Source: Rikenellaceae bacterium
GTDB lineage: Bacteria > Bacteroidota > Bacteroidia > Bacteroidales > Rikenellaceae
Direction of reading: 5' to 3'
Length of the DNA: 58,579 nt
Assembly (NCBI GenBank): GCA_015059925.1
Contig: SUZL01000013.1
Location: forward strand, 1 to 58,579
This document shows, piece by piece, positions 1 to 7,643 of this stretch. Each line of letters opens with the position of its first letter. The first letter of the stretch is position 1. The notes below the pieces were generated by a model. It was not told where the DNA came from. It did not search any database and saw only the letters and a list, made by a program, of their open reading frames with translations. Both the position numbers and the translations under genes were made by a program.

Positions 1-108
1 TTTCATTACCTTGCGTTTCTTTGCTAAATTGCCATTTCCCGTATTTCCGAGATTTTCAGCGTAATGCGTTTATTATCAGTGCAAGATGCACTATTATTCC
101 GATTTCGG

Positions 109-139
109 TTGATTATTCCAGCGTTTTTTTATAACTTTG
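109..139 (+). promoter_or_regulatory. Bacteroidetes-type promoter for sppA
   Basis: A -7 box TAACTTTG lies at 132-139 and a TTG at 109-111, 20 bases upstream. This matches the known Bacteroidetes pattern (TTG, 19-21 bases, TAnnTTTG). Transcription would start near 146 and leave a leader of about 70 bases. A perfect 6-bp hairpin (AGTGCA, loop AGA, TGCACT) sits upstream at 78-92. The rest of 1-108 shows no gene. Confidence 0.65.
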
Positions 140-218
140 TCTTAATCTGTTCGCAAAAGAGGCCTGCCGCCGAGCACCCCGCGCGAGCAGAAAATAAGAA
201 AAACAAAACAGAAACACA

Positions 219-2198
219 ATGGAAGAAACACGCAAAGATGGATCTCTGCCCGCAGAGCATAGCGCCTATCTGCCCGAGGGCACAGTCGTAGAGAATAACC
301 CCGTCTCAGAGCCCACACCCCAGCAGGCCGCCGAGCCCGCAAGTGAGCCCGCCTCAGAGCCCGCGCAGCCCGCCGCTGCCAAGCCTGCGGCTCACGGTCA
401 GCAGCCGCGTCGTGGAAAGAAGTGCGGCTTCTCGATGGGAAAAGTATTTTTGGCATCGCTCGGAGCAGTTGTTGTCGGCTCGGTGTTGAGCGTCGTATTT
501 TGGCTGATCCTCTTCTCGGGTATCGGCTCGATGTTCGGCTCGACCGAGAAGAAGGCCATCCCCGCCGAGGCTATCCTCCACATCGATCTGGCGGAGAGCA
601 TCCTCGATGCCCCCTCGAAGGATCCTATGGCGAGCATCGATCTGATGACTATGAGCCCCATCTCGCAGCTCACGCTCTTCGATGCGCTGCGCGCGCTGGA
701 GGCTGCTGCCGAGGATGACCGCATCAAGGGTATCTACATCAACTTCACCGGCGCAGGCTCGGCCTCGATGACCATTCTGGAGGAGCTGCGCGAGGGTATC
801 GAGCGCTTCAAGCAGAGCGGCAAGTGGGTTGTGGCCTACAACGACACCTACTCGCAGGGAGGCTACTACTTGGCCTCGGTTGCCGACAAGATCTATATGC
901 AGCCCGAGGGCTCGTTCGACTGGTCGGGTTTGGCTATGAACACGATCTTCTACAAGGGCCTGATCGACAAGCTCGGCGTCGATATTGACGTTCTGCGCCC
1001 GACCGTATGTAAATATAAGAGTGCTGTCGAGCCCTATATCCTCACCGAGATGTCTGCGGCCAACCGCCAGCAGATGCAGGAGCTGGTCGATCAGATGTGG
1101 GCTGTTGTTGTCGATGCCGTATCGGCTTCGCGCGGCATCAGCGCCGAGGAGCTCAACCGTCTGGCCGACGAGATGGCCGTAGTGCTGCCCCAGCAGGCGT
1201 TGGAGCACAAGATGATCGACGGAGTGAAGTATGCCGACCAGATGGAGACCCTCTTCGAGGAGGAGTACGACATCGCCGAGCCCGCCTACGTCTCGCTCTC
1301 GGAGTACGCTTCGGGCCTTACGGTCGATACCAAGCGTCTGTCAGCCCCGAAGGTTGCCATCGTCTATGCCAACGGTCAGGTTATGGATGGCGAGGGCTCG
1401 GACGACAACATCTACGGCTACACCCTCTCACGCACCCTGCGCGAGGTGGCCGAGGATGACGACGTGAAGGCCGTGGTCGTTCGCGTGAACTCACCCGGAG
1501 GTAGCGCCTTGGCGTCGGATATCATCTGGCGCGAGATGGAGAACCTGAAGGCCGAGAAGCCCGTCATCGTATCGATGGGTGAGTACGCCGCCTCGGGAGG
1601 ATATTACATCTCTGCTCCTGCGGATGCTATCGTGGCCGACCGCTCGACGCTGACCGGCTCGATTGGTGTGTTCGGCATCCTGCCCAGCTTCGGCGATGCG
1701 CTGAAGGATAAGCTGGGTGTTACGGTCGATGGCGTGAAGACCAACCGCAACGCAGGTATGGGCACAGGCTTCGAGGCACTGAACTCGACTCAATATACGG
1801 CTATGATGCAGAGCGTCGATCGCGTATATGAGCGCTTCACCTCGATCGTGGCCGAGGGCCGTAACCTTACGATTGACCGCGTGCTGGAGATCGCCGAGGG
1901 CCGCGTATGGAGTGGCGTCGAGGCGCAGAAGATCGGCTTGGTCGATACCTGCGGAGGTCTGACGGCAGCGTTGGCTATCGCTGTTGATAAGGCCGAGTTG
2001 GGCGAGGAGTACCAGATCGTGGAGGTTGTGGACGAGGCCGACGGCCTGATGGCTATCCTCAACTCGCTGAGCGTGAAGGTGCGCCAGCAGATGACCGCCC
2101 GCACGGAGCTCGGCGCGCTGTATCGTGAGTATCAGCAGCTGCAGAGCGTGCTCGACAAGGAGGGTGTATATGCACTCTGCCCCTATTTCCAGTTTTAA
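219..2198 (+). CDS. sppA: Signal peptide peptidase SppA, 67K type
   Basis: Membrane-bound S49 serine protease that degrades cleaved signal peptides. The 659 residues fit the long, duplicated form of the family. Residues 1-70 are a Pro/Glu/Ala-rich, probably cytosolic extension, followed by one membrane segment at about 72-102. The N-terminal repeat carries the likely catalytic lysine, K267, in KYKSAVEPY. The C-terminal repeat carries the likely nucleophile S459 in YAASGGYYISAPAD, followed by TGSIGVFG. Both catalytic positions are therefore intact. The start is the first in-frame ATG after an A-rich stretch and lies 80 bases below the promoter box. The gene is followed by a hairpin and an intrinsic terminator, so it is probably monocistronic. 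Confidence 0.93.
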   Translation: MEETRKDGSLPAEHSAYLPEGTVVENNPVSEPTPQQAAEPASEPASEPAQPAAAKPAAHGQQPRRGKKCGFSMGKVFLASLGAVVVGSVLSVVFWLILFSGIGSMFGSTEKKAIPAEAILHIDLAESILDAPSKDPMASIDLMTMSPISQLTLFDALRALEAAAEDDRIKGIYINFTGAGSASMTILEELREGIERFKQSGKWVVAYNDTYSQGGYYLASVADKIYMQPEGSFDWSGLAMNTIFYKGLIDKLGVDIDVLRPTVCKYKSAVEPYILTEMSAANRQQMQELVDQMWAVVVDAVSASRGISAEELNRLADEMAVVLPQQALEHKMIDGVKYADQMETLFEEEYDIAEPAYVSLSEYASGLTVDTKRLSAPKVAIVYANGQVMDGEGSDDNIYGYTLSRTLREVAEDDDVKAVVVRVNSPGGSALASDIIWREMENLKAEKPVIVSMGEYAASGGYYISAPADAIVADRSTLTGSIGVFGILPSFGDALKDKLGVTVDGVKTNRNAGMGTGFEALNSTQYTAMMQSVDRVYERFTSIVAEGRNLTIDRVLEIAEGRVWSGVEAQKIGLVDTCGGLTAALAIAVDKAELGEEYQIVEVVDEADGLMAILNSLSVKVRQQMTARTELGALYREYQQLQSVLDKEGVYALCPYFQF

Positions 2199-2200
2199 CG

Positions 2201-2230
2201 AATAGTCGCGGCCCCTCGGGGCGAACTATT
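2201..2230 (+). other. Hairpin just after sppA
   Basis: AATAGT at 2201-2206 pairs with ACTATT at 2225-2230, and an inner GCCCC/GGGGC pairing surrounds a small loop. No T-tract follows. It may protect the 3' end of the mRNA; the true terminator is 40 bases further on. Confidence 0.5.
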
Positions 2231-2268
2231 ATACCTAAACCTACTAAGCATTAAATCAACTTTGTGAG

Positions 2269-2300
2269 AAGGGTACAGCCGTGAGGTTGTGCCCTTTTTA
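2269..2300 (+). terminator. Intrinsic terminator of sppA
   Basis: AAGGGTACA (2269-2277) and TGTGCCCTT (2288-2296) form a 9-bp stem with one G-T pair, with a 10-base loop and a following T-tract. The AAGGG/CCCTT style matches the terminators at 10764 and 37193. Confidence 0.8.
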
Positions 2301-2302
2301 TT

Positions 2303-2354
2303 CAGCCGTAACGGCTGTTTTGCAACCGCACGCCTAAGGCGTGTTTTGCAACCG
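2303..2354. repeat. Tandem small palindromes with TAA loops
   Basis: CAGCCG-TAA-CGGCTG (2303-2317) and CACGCC-TAA-GGCGTG (2329-2343) are perfect 6-bp hairpins. Each is followed by the same 11 bases, TTTTGCAACCG (2318-2328 and 2344-2354), giving a 26-base tandem unit. A related palindrome (CAGGCG-TTA-CGCCTG) lies at 25260-25274. This resembles REP-type extragenic palindromes. Confidence 0.7.
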
Positions 2355-2400
2355 CCTGCTACTCTCGCTTCGGAACGTGGTGGGCGGCGGCCGGAGGAAA

Positions 2401-2442
2401 TGCAGAATGCAAAATGCAGAATTCAAAATGCAAAATTCAAAA
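2401..2442. repeat. Heptanucleotide repeat, six units
   Basis: Six consecutive 7-base units fit TKCARAA: TGCAGAA, TGCAAAA, TGCAGAA, TTCAAAA, TGCAAAA, TTCAAAA. Shorter arrays of the same unit occur at 7612-7632 (reverse orientation), 10236-10256 and 25273-25286, always between genes. No protein-coding role is seen. Confidence 0.85.
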
Positions 2443-2469
2443 TGAGGATGATGAAAAATATAATTTTAT

Positions 2470-2477
2470 TATATTTG
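2470..2477 (+). promoter_or_regulatory. -7 promoter box for xseA
   Basis: TATATTTG fits TAnnTTTG and lies 19 bases before the ATG at 2497. The implied transcription start near 2484 argues for the ATG at 2497 over the TTG at 2482. No clear -33 element is visible. Confidence 0.55.
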
Positions 2478-2496
2478 TAAATTGGAAAGAACCGTT

Positions 2497-3741
2497 ATGG
2501 TCGACACCGCACGATATATCACCCTGAGCCAACTTCAGCAGCGCATCAAAGCCGCTGTCGAGCAGTCGTTACCCCTCCCGCAGTGGGTTGTGGCCGAGAT
2601 CTCGGAGCTGAAGGTCAATTACTCGGGCCACTGCTACTTGGAGCTTGTCGAGAAGTCGGAGCCTACGCGCGGTGGCGCGCCCATCCCGCGTGCACAGGTG
2701 CGAGCCGTCATCTGGCGACAGCAGTACGCGATGCTCTCGTCATATTTCCGCTCCGAGACGGGCTCGGCGCTGGCCTCGGGAATGAAGATTATGGCAAAGG
2801 TCATCGTCAGTTACCACGAACTCTACGGCCTCTCGCTCCAGATCACCGACCTCGATCCGTCGTACACCTTGGGCGAGGTGGAGCGCCAGCGACAGATGAC
2901 CATCGCACAGCTTCAGGCCGATGGCGTGTGGGATCTCAACCGCGAGGAGCCGATGCCCCTGCTCGTGCAGCGCGTGGCTGTGGTCTCGAGCGCGGCGGCG
3001 GCAGGCTACCGCGATTTCTGCCGCGAGCTGGAGGCGGGCGGATATGCCTTTCGTGTGGAGCTCTTCGATGCTGTGATGCAGGGCGAGGCGGCCGAGGAGT
3101 CGTTGTGCCGCGCCTTGGAGCGCGTGGCCGCGCGCGTGGCGGAGTTCGACGCTGTGGTCATCATCCGAGGTGGTGGTTCGGCAAGCGATTTGAGCTGCTT
3201 CAACTCTTACCGCCTCTGCAGCTACGTTGCGCAGTTCCCGCTGCCCGTTGTAACGGGTATCGGACACGATAAGGATGTGAGCGTTGCGGATATGGTCGCC
3301 CACACCCCGCTGAAAACCCCTACCGCCGTTGCGGCGTGGCTCACCGAGCGTATGGCCACGCAGGAGGGGTGGCTCATCGATGCCTCGCATCGCCTCGCGC
3401 AACTCGCCTCGCAAGCCACCGAGCGCGAGCGGGTGCGTCTGGAGCGCCACTCGGCCGAGCTTCACTCCCTCGCGGAGCGCTATTGCGAGCGGGGACGGAT
3501 GCGTCTGGAGATGATGCGCGAGCAGCTGGCGACGCTTACAGAGCGTATGATTGAGCGTCAGGCGGCAATGCTCCGTATGGCCTCGGAGGTCGTCGAGGCG
3601 CGCTCGCCCGAGCGCATCCTGCGATTGGGTTTTGCCGTTGTGCGGGCCGATGGGCGGGCTATCACCTCGGCCGAGGGACTCTCGGGCCGCGAGGTGGATA
3701 TTGAGCTTGCAAAGGGTAGCGTGCGAGCCGAGATTAAGTAA
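2497..3741 (+). CDS. xseA: Exodeoxyribonuclease VII large subunit
   Basis: Catalytic subunit of the nuclease that degrades single-stranded DNA in the cytoplasm, acting with XseB. The 414 residues show the N-terminal OB-fold (about 1-100, starting ARYITLSQL). The central nuclease region carries VVIIRGGGSASDLSCFNSY and PVVTGIGHDKDVSVADMVAH, both hallmarks of the family. A charged, helical C-terminal part (about 280-390) would bind XseB. An in-frame TTG at 2482 would add five residues, but the ATG is preferred because the promoter box is so close. xseB starts 17 bases downstream, so the two subunits are co-transcribed. Confidence 0.94.
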   Translation: MVDTARYITLSQLQQRIKAAVEQSLPLPQWVVAEISELKVNYSGHCYLELVEKSEPTRGGAPIPRAQVRAVIWRQQYAMLSSYFRSETGSALASGMKIMAKVIVSYHELYGLSLQITDLDPSYTLGEVERQRQMTIAQLQADGVWDLNREEPMPLLVQRVAVVSSAAAAGYRDFCRELEAGGYAFRVELFDAVMQGEAAEESLCRALERVAARVAEFDAVVIIRGGGSASDLSCFNSYRLCSYVAQFPLPVVTGIGHDKDVSVADMVAHTPLKTPTAVAAWLTERMATQEGWLIDASHRLAQLASQATERERVRLERHSAELHSLAERYCERGRMRLEMMREQLATLTERMIERQAAMLRMASEVVEARSPERILRLGFAVVRADGRAITSAEGLSGREVDIELAKGSVRAEIK

Positions 3742-3758
3742 GTGAAAAACAGAGATAT

Positions 3759-3950
3759 ATGGCAGAGAAAAAACTTTCATACACCGAGGCTGTCGCCCAG
3801 ATCGAGCAGATCCTTGCGCGCCTGCGCGATGAGCAGATCGACGTTGATACGCTGGCCGCTGAGGTCAAGCGCGCAACGGAGCTTATCGAGCAGTGCAAAG
3901 CCCAACTCACCGACGTTGAAAAGGCTGTGAAGAAGCAACTCTCGGAGTAG
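3759..3950 (+). CDS. xseB: Exodeoxyribonuclease VII small subunit
   Basis: The 63 residues match the small helical family that coats the large subunit. The body reads as two amphipathic helices: one around SYTEAVAQIEQILARLRDEQ, the other from DVDTLAAEVKRATELIEQCK. Its place directly after xseA confirms the call. Excess large subunit is toxic in other bacteria, which fits tight co-expression. Confidence 0.93.
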   Translation: MAEKKLSYTEAVAQIEQILARLRDEQIDVDTLAAEVKRATELIEQCKAQLTDVEKAVKKQLSE

Positions 3951-3971
3951 CCACTCAAAAAAGGAAAAGAC

Positions 3972-4766
3972 GTGAAACAACTCATAAAACTCATCCTCAA
4001 CCTCTTTCCCCGACCGCTGTTGCAGCGCTTGGCGGGGTGGGGTGTGCCGCTGCTCGGATTGTGGTATGTGGGGCGCGGGCGCGAGTGCCCGCTCTGCGGC
4101 TGTCGTCGCCGCCGATTCCTCCCCTACGGCTATGTCTCGCCGCGCGAGGATGCCCTCTGCCCGCGCTGTTTAGCGCTGGAGCGCCACCGTCTGCTGTGGC
4201 TGTGGTTAATCCGAGAGAGCGATCTTGGTCGTGGTGCTATGGCTCTGCCGCGACTGCTGCACATCGCCCCCGAGGTGGCCCTTATGCGTAAGTTCCGAAA
4301 GATGTACGCCCGCGAGCAGGAGCGATATGTAACGGCCGATCTGGAGAGCCCGCTGGCGGATATGCACTTCGACGTGCAGCAGATACCGCTTCAGGATGAG
4401 TCGTTCGACACAGTTATCTGCAACCACATCCTCGAGCACGTCGCGGACGACCGCCGCGCCCTCGGTGAGCTTCACCGCATCCTTCGCCCCGGAGGCTGGG
4501 GCGTGGTGCTCTCGCCCGTGGATCGGGAGCGTGAGCACACCTTCGAGGATGACTCCATCACCGATGAGCGTGAGCGCACGCGCCTGTTTGGTCAGTACGA
4601 CCACCGCCGCGTCTATGGCCGCGACTACGAGCAGCGCCTCGCCGAGGCGGGCTTCGAGGTCTATGTCATCCCCTACGCCGAAAACTTCACCTCGGCCGAG
4701 CGCAAGCTTTATGCCCTCACGGACGAGGATCTGTATATTGTTCGCAAACCGACTAAACGAGATTGA
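3972..4766 (+). CDS. SAM-dependent methyltransferase with N-terminal zinc motif
   Basis: 264 residues. The N-terminus is hydrophobic and basic. A CPLCGCRRRRF and CPRCLALERHR pair (about 37-70) could bind zinc. A class I methyltransferase fold follows, with an acidic VTADLESP, the motif IV region FDTVICNHILEHV, and ILRPGGW, as in the Methyltransf_11 family. The substrate is unknown. Similar Bacteroidetes proteins sit near glycosyltransferase genes, but no such neighbours occur here. Its stop overlaps a possible TTG of the next gene, so it is in an operon with the RelA/SpoT gene. Confidence 0.8.
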   Translation: MKQLIKLILNLFPRPLLQRLAGWGVPLLGLWYVGRGRECPLCGCRRRRFLPYGYVSPREDALCPRCLALERHRLLWLWLIRESDLGRGAMALPRLLHIAPEVALMRKFRKMYAREQERYVTADLESPLADMHFDVQQIPLQDESFDTVICNHILEHVADDRRALGELHRILRPGGWGVVLSPVDREREHTFEDDSITDERERTRLFGQYDHRRVYGRDYEQRLAEAGFEVYVIPYAENFTSAERKLYALTDEDLYIVRKPTKRD

Positions 4767-4768
4767 TT

Positions 4769-6988
4769 ATGGATGCACTCAAAAGATATGGCTCCCTGCG
4801 CCGATATGTGGCCTCGACCTACTCCGAGACCACGCAGCACGTTGTCGATCGGGCCCTGCTCTACGCCGCCGAGCGTATGCGCCCCTACACGCGATACGAC
4901 GGCACGCCGCTGTTGGATCACGACGTAGCCGTAGCGGAGATCGTAACGCGCGAGATTGGTCTGGGACGTAACTCAACCGTCGCGGCCATCCTGCACGATG
5001 TGTTGCGCATCGCCAACAAGGAGCAGCCCGAGACGGTCGATGAGCTCTCGCGCGAGATTCGTGAGCAGTTTGGCGACCCCGTGCTGGGCATCATCGTGGG
5101 CCTGTGCAAGATCTCGAACATCAAACTCAAGGTCTCGAAGGAGCAGGCCAACGACTTCCGCGATATGATTGTCAGCTACTCGGAGGATCCGCGCGTGATC
5201 CTGATCAAGCTGGCCGACCGTCTGGAGGTTATGCGCGAGCTACAGATCTTCCCGCCCGAGAAGCGCCGCAAGAAGTCGTGGGAGAGTATGAACCTCTACG
5301 CCCAGATCGCCCATAAGCTGGGCCTCTACGCGCTGAAGAGCGAGCTGGAGGATCTGGCGCTGAAGTGGTTGGAGCCGAAGGATTATGAGTATATCTCGCG
5401 CCGTCTGGAGGAGACCGAGAGCGAGCGACAGACCTTTATCGCCCGCTTCCTTGTCCCCATCGAGGAGAAATTAAAAGCGGTGCCGGGCCTTCATTACCAC
5501 ATCAAGAGCCGCACCAAGTCGGTCTATTCGATCTGGAACAAGATGCGCAAGCAGGGCGTTCCGTTCGAGGGTGTCTATGATATTTTCGCGCTGCGCGTGA
5601 TAATCGACTGCGAGCGCGAGATGGAGAAGCAGCTCTGCTGGACGGTCTATTCGGTTGTGAGCGACTGCTACACGCCCAACCCCAAGCGTATGCGCGACTG
5701 GGTTACCATCCCCAAATCCAACGGCTACGAGTCGTTGCACACCACCGTCTCGGCGGGCGAGGGCCGCTGGGTGGAGATTCAGATCCGTACCGAGCGTATG
5801 GATGCCGTCGCCGAGCGAGGTATCGCCGCGCATTGGCGCTATAAGGGTGTCAATCAGGGCGGTCAGACCTCGGAGCAGTGGCTCAGCCGCCTTAGGGAGG
5901 TGCTGGAGGAGACTACCCACTCGCTCACGCAGCGTTTCGAGGCCAAACCCTCGACGGGCGAGATATTTGTATTTACTCCTAATGGCGACATCCGCAAACT
6001 CGCCGAGGGTGCGACCGTGCTGGATTTCGCCTTCGACATCCACACCAATTTGGGAGCAACGTGTACGGGTGCGAGGGTGAATGGTCGCGCCGTACCCATC
6101 CGCGAGGTGCTGCACAATGGTGATATTGTGGAGGTTATGACGCAGAAAAGCCAAGTGCCGAAGTCCGATTGGCTCTCCTTCTGCGTAACGTCGAAGGCCC
6201 GCTCCCGCATCAAATCCTACCTCCGTGCCGAGCAGACCAAGCACGCCCGCGCGGGCCGCGAGGAGCTGGAGCGCAAGATGAAGAATTGGAAGATTGCGGT
6301 GCCCATCGACGAGGCTGTGGCCTATCTGGGCAAGGTGCTGAAGGTACGCACGGGCCGCGAGGTCTATTCGATGATTGCCGAGCAGAAGATCGACTTCGCC
6401 TCGATAAAGGAGATTTTGCAGCAGTGGATCTCGGGACAGGCCGAGGCCGAGCGCCGCGAGGCTGCTGCCGAGGCCGAACGCCGCAAGGAGGAGTCGAAGG
6501 CGCAGCAGGAACCCGCCACGCCCGCCCACCGCTCGGATGCGCTTGTTATCGACGAGAAGATCAACAACATAGAGTATAAGCTGGCCAAGTGCTGCAACCC
6601 CATCAAGGGCGACGATATTTTCGGTTTTGTAACCATCTCGTCGGGCATCACGATCCACCGCTCGGACTGCCCCAACGCCTCGCGCCTTAAGGAGAACTAC
6701 CCCTACCGCGTTATGGAGGCTCGCTGGCGCAGCAATGCCGACGGAGCCTTCCGCGCCACCATCGCCATCGTCGCCACCGACACGGCGGGGCTGGCCAACC
6801 AGATTACGGAGGTTGTTACGCGCGAGCTGAAGCTCAACATCCGCACGCTGAACTTCTCGGCACGCGGCGACGGCACGATGCGCGGCACGATCAGCGTCGA
6901 GGTGCCCTCGACGTCGATTGTCGATCTGCTCATACACTCCATCCAGCGCATCCGCGGCGTTCAACGCGCCTACCGCGTGAATAATTAA
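4769..6988 (+). CDS. RelA/SpoT-type (p)ppGpp synthetase
   Basis: Makes the alarmone (p)ppGpp from GTP/GDP and ATP during starvation. The 739 residues carry an HD domain (about 28-190), a synthetase domain (about 235-360), TGS (about 397-460), a Cys-Cys motif region (KCCNPIKGDD) and a C-terminal ACT domain. Synthetase residues are present: the RTK motif (248-250), D271 in YDIFALRVI, IPKSNGYESLHT, and E336 in VEIQIRT. In the HD domain H51, H76 and D77 remain, but the usual HDVVED signature reads HDVLRI, so the Glu-Asp pair needed for hydrolysis is replaced by R80-I81. It is therefore probably a synthetase-only enzyme. ATG 4769 is chosen over TTG 4763. Which paralogue it is (relA or spoT) is inferred. 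Confidence 0.88.
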   Translation: MDALKRYGSLRRYVASTYSETTQHVVDRALLYAAERMRPYTRYDGTPLLDHDVAVAEIVTREIGLGRNSTVAAILHDVLRIANKEQPETVDELSREIREQFGDPVLGIIVGLCKISNIKLKVSKEQANDFRDMIVSYSEDPRVILIKLADRLEVMRELQIFPPEKRRKKSWESMNLYAQIAHKLGLYALKSELEDLALKWLEPKDYEYISRRLEETESERQTFIARFLVPIEEKLKAVPGLHYHIKSRTKSVYSIWNKMRKQGVPFEGVYDIFALRVIIDCEREMEKQLCWTVYSVVSDCYTPNPKRMRDWVTIPKSNGYESLHTTVSAGEGRWVEIQIRTERMDAVAERGIAAHWRYKGVNQGGQTSEQWLSRLREVLEETTHSLTQRFEAKPSTGEIFVFTPNGDIRKLAEGATVLDFAFDIHTNLGATCTGARVNGRAVPIREVLHNGDIVEVMTQKSQVPKSDWLSFCVTSKARSRIKSYLRAEQTKHARAGREELERKMKNWKIAVPIDEAVAYLGKVLKVRTGREVYSMIAEQKIDFASIKEILQQWISGQAEAERREAAAEAERRKEESKAQQEPATPAHRSDALVIDEKINNIEYKLAKCCNPIKGDDIFGFVTISSGITIHRSDCPNASRLKENYPYRVMEARWRSNADGAFRATIAIVATDTAGLANQITEVVTRELKLNIRTLNFSARGDGTMRGTISVEVPSTSIVDLLIHSIQRIRGVQRAYRVNN

Positions 6989-7001
6989 AGATGAAGAAAC
7001 A

Positions 7002-7604
7002 ATGAAAATAGAAAAGTTTACGGAAGCCGACATACAAGAGGCTGCTATATTGGCCTATCCCGTGTGGGGTGAAGGTCACGCCGCTGATGGTCAGGGCGAG
7101 AGATTTGGATTGTTGATGTGTGAGTATATCATTCGTTACGGATGGTATGGGGCTCCTTATGCTTTCAAAATTACCGACTGCGGAAAGATGGTAGGGTGTA
7201 TTTTGGCAGGAAATATCACTCAGAAGAATGGTTATAACGATTGGCTTGATACTCTTTTACCCACATTTAATGAACAGCAGCTCAAGGAGGCTCTTGCATT
7301 GAGAGAGTATTTCGTTACCACAGGCCCGAAGGTCTATAGCAAGATGAGAGCAGATAAGGACTTATATCTCTCATTCTTCATCTCTTCGGTGTCGGGATGC
7401 GGCAAACGACTCGTGGCCGAGGTTGAGGCATTGGCTCGTACTCAGGGCTATGAGAATCTATATCTATGGACAGACTCGTCGTGTAATCACGGCTATTACG
7501 ACCATAATGGATTTGAACTTGTCGAGAGTTTTAAGAGCAACGAGTGGGCTGCCGAGGAGAGTGATTATGTAACTTATATTTACCGCAAGCCTATAAGTTA
7601 TTAA
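7002..7604 (+). CDS. GNAT-family N-acetyltransferase, probably acquired
   Basis: The 200 residues resemble the GNAT fold: an N-terminal KIEKFTEADIQEAAIL strand-helix, a central FISSVSGCGKRLVAEVEALA helix where acetyl-CoA would bind, and a C-terminal NLYLWTDSSCNHGYYDHNGF typical of the last strands. The canonical Q/RxxGxG/A loop is weak, reading SVSGCGKR. The substrate is unknown. The gene is A/T-rich in third positions (many gaa, aaa, att, tta codons) compared with the GC-rich genes on both sides, and a heptamer repeat lies just downstream. Both facts suggest transfer into an operon of older genes. Confidence 0.75.
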   Translation: MKIEKFTEADIQEAAILAYPVWGEGHAADGQGERFGLLMCEYIIRYGWYGAPYAFKITDCGKMVGCILAGNITQKNGYNDWLDTLLPTFNEQQLKEALALREYFVTTGPKVYSKMRADKDLYLSFFISSVSGCGKRLVAEVEALARTQGYENLYLWTDSSCNHGYYDHNGFELVESFKSNEWAAEESDYVTYIYRKPISY

Positions 7605-7611
7605 AGGATAA

Positions 7612-7632
7612 TTTTGAATTTTGCATTTTGAA
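7612..7632. repeat. Heptanucleotide repeat, three units (reverse)
   Basis: TTTTGAA, TTTTGCA, TTTTGAA in a row: the reverse complement of the unit at 2401-2442. It fills the gap between the acetyltransferase and yihY-like genes. Confidence 0.8.
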
Positions 7633-7643
7633 TTTATTAAGCT

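Noticed and set aside
354..1208. 284-codon frame opposite sppA
   Set aside because: A shadow of GC-rich codons; no domain signature, and sppA is certain.
2289..2480. 63-codon frame between sppA and xseA
   Set aside because: It runs through the palindromes and heptamers; its coding appearance comes from the repeat.
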